From Jiella avicenniae (GTDB lineage: Bacteria; Pseudomonadota; Alphaproteobacteria; Rhizobiales; Rhizobiaceae), in assembly GCF_021390325.1 (NCBI RefSeq), contig NZ_JAJUWU010000009.1, forward strand, positions 62,001-126,000: 64,000 nucleotides of DNA, read 5' to 3'. Within the stretch, counting starts at the first letter, position 1, and each line of letters begins with the position of its first letter. Made by a program: the position numbers and the translations under genes. The notes beneath the pieces are model-generated. The model searched no databases, was not told the origin of the DNA, and was given only the letters and a program-made list of their open reading frames with translations. Below, in pieces: positions 59,542 through 64,000 of this stretch.

Positions 59542-59718
59542 GCAAATACTCCAGGATGAAGAGGTGCCGCGCGTCGAAGGACCGGGAGGCCGACGAATTC
59601 TCGCCGCCCGCTCACGAATACAAGCGATGCTTCGGAAGTGCCGTTGAATCTTCCTTGTCGACTTTGCCGGTGCTATGTGTACAAATGCAAGCCTAAATTT
59701 TTAGCATGAGTGGAAATT
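59542..59718. promoter_or_regulatory. Divergent promoter region of ABC operon and GntR gene
   Basis: The 177-base region separates the divergent operons. A TGTACA core lies at 59,678-59,683, and an AT-rich stretch follows to 59,705. GntR-family proteins often bind such palindromes, so this is a plausible operator. No confident -35/-10 pair was assigned. Confidence 0.45.
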
Positions 59719-60480
59719 ATGCAGGCAGGTGGACGTTGCGCCGATGACATCCATGCGGCCATCATCGAACGGATCATCGCCGGAGAGCTGGGGCCGGGCG
59801 ATGCACTGAACGAATTGCCGCTCGCAGAGGAATTCGGCGTCTCGCGCACGCCGGTCCGGGAGGCCCTGCAGCGCCTGAGCGCCGTCGGCCTGGTCGAGCG
59901 TGGCCCCCGCCGCGCCTTCGTGGTGAAGCGTCTGGATCCGATCGCGATGCAGGATCTCTTCGAGGCGGTGGGCGAGCTTGCCGCGCTGGTGGCGGGTATG
60001 GCGGCGCTGCGCATGAACGAGGTCGAGCGGCAGGCTCTCGCCGCCGTCACCGCCGCCGGAGAGACGGAGGGCGTCGACTATGCCGAAGCCAATGCGCGGT
60101 TTCACGAGCTGATCCAGCAGGGGGCTCACAATCGCGTGCTCGCGTCGACGATCGGCGATCTGAGCCTGCGGACCTTGCCCTGGCGCGGCGCGCAGTTCCG
60201 GGCCCGTGCCTCGAGGATCGTGGAATCGCAGCGCGAGCACCGGGCAATCCTCGACGCCATCCTCTCCCGCGACGCCGCCGAGGCGGCTTCCCTGATGCGG
60301 GCGCATATCGGGGCGTCATTCGTCGGCATCGTCGACATGGTCCGCCGGCGCGTCGAGACGTCCTCGCCATGGAGCGAATCGGCGTCGAGCCTGCCGGCGA
60401 CGGGTCGACGAAAAGGATCGGCGCGCGAGAGCGGACACCACCCGCCGCTACCGTTCGTGCCGCGCCGCGATGTCTCCTGA
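59719..60480 (+). CDS. GntR-family regulator (FadR/FCD subfamily)
   Basis: The ATG at 59,719 is favoured over the GTG at 59,710 because GAGTGGA lies just upstream. Residues about 10-70 carry the winged helix (LPLAEEFGVSRTPVREALQR), and the FCD-type C-terminal domain follows (LFEAVGELAALVAGMAALRM, NARFHELIQQGAHNRVL). The C-terminal 40 residues are basic and unstructured. It probably controls the divergent ABC operon in response to a peptide or derivative. Confidence 0.88.
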   Translation: MQAGGRCADDIHAAIIERIIAGELGPGDALNELPLAEEFGVSRTPVREALQRLSAVGLVERGPRRAFVVKRLDPIAMQDLFEAVGELAALVAGMAALRMNEVERQALAAVTAAGETEGVDYAEANARFHELIQQGAHNRVLASTIGDLSLRTLPWRGAQFRARASRIVESQREHRAILDAILSRDAAEAASLMRAHIGASFVGIVDMVRRRVETSSPWSESASSLPATGRRKGSARESGHHPPLPFVPRRDVS

Positions 60481-60587
60481 GGCAAATCCGGGTAGGACGG
60501 GAAGGTGACGTCCCCGCTTCGTCTCGCGCGCGATCACCGGGGTCTTCGCAGGATCTTGGCGGCGATGGAGACGCGAAGGCCTGCCGA

Positions 60588-61166
60588 TCACTCGGGATCG
60601 AGTTCGGAATCCCAGTAGAGATAGTCGAGCCAGCTCTCGTGGAGATAGTTCGGCGGGAACAGCCGGCCGTTGTTGTGCAGGTCGTGTACCGTCGGCTGAT
60701 AGGGCGTCTGGTGCGGGATCATGCCCGCGGCCTTCGGCATCAGCCCGCCCTTCTTCAGATTGCAGGGAGAGCAAGCGGCGACGACGTTTTCCCAAGTGGT
60801 CAGGCCGCCCTTCGAGCGGGGCACGACGTGGTCGAAGGTCAGTTCGTGCGGCGAGCCGCAATACTGGCACTGGAAACGGTCGCGGAGAAAGACGTTGAAG
60901 CGGGTGAAGGCGGGGTGGCGGGCGGGCTTGACGTAACTCTTCAGGCACACGACGGAGGGCAGGCGCATCGAGAAGGTGGGACTTCGGACCGCCCGGTCGT
61001 ATTCGGCGAGGATGGTCACTCGATCCAGGAACACCGCCTTGATGGCGTCCTGCCAGGACCAGAGGGAAAGCGGATAGTAGCTCAGCGGCCGAAAATCGGC
61101 GTTGAGGACGAGGGCTGGGGATAAGTCCGGACTTACCGCAATCGTCACCGCATTCTCCTTAGGCAC
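60588..61166 (-). CDS. HNH endonuclease-family protein (192 aa)
   Basis: The protein has CQYCG and CSPCN pairs around LTFDHVVPRSKGGLTTWENV, the complete HNH motif with its zinc-binding cysteines. The family is common as a conserved chromosomal protein in alphaproteobacteria. Its substrate is not known. The first 20 residues are non-conserved. Starts at 61,166. Confidence 0.85.
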   Translation of the reverse strand: MPKENAVTIAVSPDLSPALVLNADFRPLSYYPLSLWSWQDAIKAVFLDRVTILAEYDRAVRSPTFSMRLPSVVCLKSYVKPARHPAFTRFNVFLRDRFQCQYCGSPHELTFDHVVPRSKGGLTTWENVVAACSPCNLKKGGLMPKAAGMIPHQTPYQPTVHDLHNNGRLFPPNYLHESWLDYLYWDSELDPE

Positions 61167-61240
61167 ATGCCGTCATCGGTTACCTGCGTCGTGCCGACTA
61201 TCGTGCTCCATCATGTCGCCTTTGTGAAGCCTGAGACCAG

Positions 61241-62005
61241 TCATGACAGGGGCTTGGGGGAATTTTGGCCAGAGCGTGACGGCTTGCGGTCCGCTTTTGC
61301 GTTCTGTTGCAGGGGCGTCGCCGCTCTTGCCGCCTCCTGCGCGGGCACGACGTCGCGCCTGTGGATGACGGCGTAATAGGCCCAGAACAGTCGGGCGGCG
61401 ACCGAGCGGTGCGGTCGCCAGGCCTCGGCGATCGCGCCGAGTCGTTTTGTCGTCGGCCGGCTCTCGTGGTCGAGCGCGTGGGCGACGGCCACCTGCAGGG
61501 CGAGGTCGCCGGCGGGAAAGACGTCCGGGTGGCCGGTGCAGAACAGCAGCCAGCATTCGGCCGTCCACGGACCGATGCCGCGCACGGCGACGAGTTCGGC
61601 GATCGCCTCGGGCGCGTCCGTCGTCTCCAGGCGGGCGAGATCGAGCCGTCCCTGGGCGATGGCCGCCGCGACGGCCTCGACCGTCTGCTGCTTGGGGCGC
61701 GACAGGCCGGCGGCGCGCAGCGTCGTCTCGCCCGCGGCGAGGATCGCGTGGGGATCCGCGAGATCGACGGCGGCGTCGAGCCGGCCGAAGATCGCATCGG
61801 CGCTCGCCTTCGACACCTGCTGGGCGACGACGATGGCGAGAAGGCCCTTCAGACCCGAGCGGACCCGGCGCAGGGGAACCGGACCGGCCGTCTCGGCGAT
61901 TCGAACGAGCCTCTCGTCGGCTGCCGTCAGCGCGGCGAGCGCTTCGGCGATATCGGCTTCGGTGCGGATCACGACTTTCCGGCTTTCGTCATCTTCCCCT
62001 CGCAT
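61241..62005 (-). CDS. DNA-3-methyladenine glycosylase (AlkA-like, HhH-GPD)
   Basis: The start at 62,005 (MRGEDDESRKVVIR) is chosen because the open frame upstream overlaps a divergent gene. The 254-residue enzyme has the helix-hairpin-helix VRGIGPWTAECWLLF and the catalytic Asp in FPAGDLALQ. It removes alkylated bases in base-excision repair. A basic, low-complexity tail ends the protein. It diverges from gluQRS. Confidence 0.88.
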   Translation of the reverse strand: MRGEDDESRKVVIRTEADIAEALAALTAADERLVRIAETAGPVPLRRVRSGLKGLLAIVVAQQVSKASADAIFGRLDAAVDLADPHAILAAGETTLRAAGLSRPKQQTVEAVAAAIAQGRLDLARLETTDAPEAIAELVAVRGIGPWTAECWLLFCTGHPDVFPAGDLALQVAVAHALDHESRPTTKRLGAIAEAWRPHRSVAARLFWAYYAVIHRRDVVPAQEAARAATPLQQNAKADRKPSRSGQNSPKPLS

Positions 62006-62158
62006 TCCGATTCTAGCACGTCGCTCGCCAGCCATCGCAACGCGCTGCGGCAGGATCCGCTCTTCCGTCCGAACATTCTTGAAAAGCAAAAGCATCGATG
62101 GGCGAATCGCGCGCCGGCGACGTCGGCGGCTCCCGTCCGTGGAAGGGATTTGGCGACC

Positions 62159-63091
62159 ATGTTTCCCAGTGATTCGGTCCTGCGCTTCGCCCCCAGTCCG
62201 AACGGCGAACTGCATCTCGGCCATGCCTATTCGGCGCTTCTCAATCGCGGGATGGCCCGCGCCATCGGGGGCAAATTCCTCCTGCGCCACGAGGACATCG
62301 ACACGGCCCGCTGCACCCCGGCCTACGAGCGGCAGGTGGAGGAGGACCTCGCCTTTCTCGGCGTCGACTGGGACGAACGACCGCGCCGCCAGTCCGAGCA
62401 CATGCACGACTATGCCGCCGCCCTGGAGGCGCTGGCGGCGGAGGACCTCGTCTACCCGGCCTTCATGTCGCGGGGCGAGATCAAGGCCCATGTCGAACGC
62501 TTCGAGGAAGAGGAGGGCCGGCCCTGGCCGCGCGATCCCGACGGCGCGCCGCTCTATCCGGGGCTCGACCGCCACGCCTCGACCAAGGAGCGCGAACGGC
62601 GGATGAGCGAGGGCGCGCGCTTCGCCTGGCGGCTCGACGTCGAGCGGGCGATCGAGATGATCCCGGCACTGACCTGGGACGAGCACGGCGCCTCGCCGAT
62701 CGGCGAAAGCGGCACCATCGTCGCCCGGCCGCTCGAATGGGGCGACGTCGTCCTCGGGCGGATGGACATCCCGACCAGCTACCACCTCTCGGTGGTCGTC
62801 GACGACGCGATCCAGGGCGTCACCGACGTGGTGCGGGGGCGCGACCTGTTCTACGCGACCAGCGTCCAGCGGCTCCTGCAGGCGCTGCTCGGCCTTCCCC
62901 AGCCGCGCTACCACCACCACGAGCTGATTCTGGGAACCGACGGCCGGAAGCTATCCAAAAGCGCGCGCGACACCTCGCTGCGCTCGCTGCGGGAGGCGGG
63001 AATGACCGCCGAGGACGTCCGCCGGATGGTCGGGCTGCCGGGACGGCCGGCGGACCCGAGCGAAACGGCCCTCAGGTCCCGAGGATCTTGA
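62159..63091 (+). CDS. gluQRS: Glutamyl-Q tRNA(Asp) synthetase
   Basis: The 310-residue protein starts at 62,159 and has RFAPSPNGELHLGHAYSALL (HIGH-type motif) and DGRKLSKSARDTSLR (KMSKS-type). It lacks the anticodon-binding domain of full glutamyl-tRNA synthetases, as GluQ-RS does, and loads glutamate onto queuosine of tRNA-Asp. The last codons overlap a convergent gene by 20 bases. Confidence 0.9.
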   Translation: MFPSDSVLRFAPSPNGELHLGHAYSALLNRGMARAIGGKFLLRHEDIDTARCTPAYERQVEEDLAFLGVDWDERPRRQSEHMHDYAAALEALAAEDLVYPAFMSRGEIKAHVERFEEEEGRPWPRDPDGAPLYPGLDRHASTKERERRMSEGARFAWRLDVERAIEMIPALTWDEHGASPIGESGTIVARPLEWGDVVLGRMDIPTSYHLSVVVDDAIQGVTDVVRGRDLFYATSVQRLLQALLGLPQPRYHHHELILGTDGRKLSKSARDTSLRSLREAGMTAEDVRRMVGLPGRPADPSETALRSRGS

Positions 63092-64000
63092 GCCAGACGC
63101 TGAGCGTGACCACCGACGCGACGGTGGAGATCAGGATGGTCGTCGCCGCCAGCTTTTCGCCGGACTTGAAATAGGTGGCGAAGAGATAGGCGTTGATGCC
63201 GGCGGGGGCCGCCGCAGTCAGCACCGCCCCCTTCAGCCACAGCGGCGGCAGGCCGGCCTCGCGGGCGATGAGCCAGACGACGAGCGGCATGACGATCAGC
63301 GACAGCCCCGTCATGAGCGAGGCGGCGAGGAGATCGCCCCGAAGCCCGTAGCGCGTCAGCGACATGCCGAGCGAAAACAGCGCCAGGCCGCCCGCCGTGC
63401 CGCCGAGAAGCCGCGTCACCTCGTCGATCGACCCTTCGAGGGGCAGGCCCGAGACGCGCCAGACGAGGCCGACGGCGATGCCGACGACGATCGGGTTGGT
63501 GACGAGGTTCACCGCCATCCGCCGCGCCATCCGGCCGAGCGGCACGGGCACCCGGACGAGTTCGGCGCCGTCCCGGGCGTCGAGGGCGGCGGCTCGTTCG
63601 ACGAGCAGGGTCGAGGCGATCATCATCACCGGCAGATGGATCGAGATGATGAGCAACAGCGGCTCGAGGCCCGCGTCGCCATAGGCTCGCTGCAGCATCG
63701 GGATGGCGACGAAGACGGTGTTGGCGAAGCTCGCCGTGATGCCGGCGATCACCCCCGTCCGATGGTCGGCCCTGAGGAATTTGCGCATCACGACGGTACC
63801 GACCGTCCAGACGAGGGCGACGCCGCCGAAATAGCTGATCCAGAGAAGCATCGGATTGGCGCTGCCGACGCTCATCGTCGCGAGGGTTCTGAACAGAAGG
63901 ACCGGTACGGCGACGACGAAGACGAAGCGGGCCAGGCTCTCGCCGACGGCTTCCGACAACAGCCCGAAACGCGCCGCGGCATAGCCGAGGGCGATCAGGC
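63072..64000 (-). CDS. AEC-family (auxin efflux carrier-like) transporter, N-terminus cut by window edge
   Basis: The frame runs off the right edge without a confirmed start; a TTG at 63,959 is internal, because coding (LIALGYAAARFGLL) continues upstream to 64,000. Hydrophobic helices are spread through the visible 309 codons, with ASFANTVFVAIPMLQRAYG and VNLVTNPIVVGIAVG as AEC-like features. It probably exports an organic acid or similar. Substrate unknown. Confidence 0.85.
   Translation of the reverse strand, partial: LIALGYAAARFGLLSEAVGESLARFVFVVAVPVLLFRTLATMSVGSANPMLLWISYFGGVALVWTVGTVVMRKFLRADHRTGVIAGITASFANTVFVAIPMLQRAYGDAGLEPLLLIISIHLPVMMIASTLLVERAAALDARDGAELVRVPVPLGRMARRMAVNLVTNPIVVGIAVGLVWRVSGLPLEGSIDEVTRLLGGTAGGLALFSLGMSLTRYGLRGDLLAASLMTGLSLIVMPLVVWLIAREAGLPPLWLKGAVLTAAAPAGINAYLFATYFKSGEKLAATTILISTVASVVTLSVWLKILGT

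Noticed and set aside
57931-59559. 542-codon plus-strand open frame opposite the substrate-binding protein gene
   Set aside because: It is the antisense shadow of a clear Tat-exported binding protein and has a His/Asp/Leu/Gly bias with no domain.
61241-62920. 559-codon minus-strand frame across the glycosylase and gluQRS
   Set aside because: Only the part from 62,005 downstream is a real enzyme; the upstream part is antisense to gluQRS.

Overview
The window looks like a chromosome segment of an alphaproteobacterium, most likely a member of the Hyphomicrobiales (Rhizobiales). The evidence is the high GC content, an NDUFS4-type electron-transfer complex I subunit beside tRNA genes, an RcGTA-like head-spike cassette in the phage, and the style of the flanking genes. 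Roughly the first 50 kb are a temperate, long-tailed (siphovirus-type) prophage. The last 14 kb are host chromosome, interrupted at a tRNA-Arg gene by a 1.2-kb island carrying a HicAB toxin-antitoxin pair. No integrase is visible, so the left phage end lies outside the window.

Region 1 (1-3,640) is the lysogeny region. A leftward operon of small unknown genes, one with five 27-bp tandem repeats, faces a CI/LexA-like repressor and a rightward Cro-like gene. The leftward and rightward promoters have the same architecture: a TTGAC -35, a 17-bp spacer, a TATTTG -10 and two operators 25 bp apart.

Region 2 (3,640-18,970) is a tightly overlapped rightward early operon for DNA metabolism: RusA resolvase, a Sak4/RecA-like ATPase with a DUF669 partner, a PD-(D/E)XK-fold protein that seems to have lost its active site, a sliding clamp, two DNA methyltransferases, two SF2 helicases, a SLOG-family protein, a DnaA domain-IV protein and a prim-pol primase. 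It ends in a terminator, followed by a cluster of ACGCACTYG iterons that is a candidate replication origin, and then a NusG/RfaH-like antiterminator.

Region 3 (20,100-44,300) is the packaging, head and tail operon: small and large terminase, DUF1073 portal, a free-standing HNH endonuclease, a protease-scaffold fusion with a nested scaffold start, cement protein, DUF2184 capsid, connectors, Mu-F-like minor head protein, tail tube, a G/GT tail chaperone with a -1 frameshift, a tape measure with a lysozyme-like domain, distal tail proteins with an NlpC/P60 peptidase, a J-like tip protein and an SGNH tail spike.

Region 4 (44,300-50,110) holds a divergently transcribed SAM methyltransferase, an endolysin fusing amidase, SH3, lysozyme and two membrane segments, small membrane proteins, a GTA-like head-spike base and SGNH spike fibre, and three small leftward genes.

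Region 5 (50,300-64,000) is host: tRNA-Pro, complex I subunit, tRNA-Arg with the HicAB island, gamma-glutamyltransferase with a dipeptide/oligopeptide ABC transporter operon and a divergent GntR regulator, an HNH endonuclease, a 3-methyladenine DNA glycosylase, GluQ-RS and a partial AEC transporter. The ggt-ABC-GntR set suggests uptake and breakdown of gamma-glutamyl or other peptides. All assignments rest on motif recognition by eye; no database search was run.
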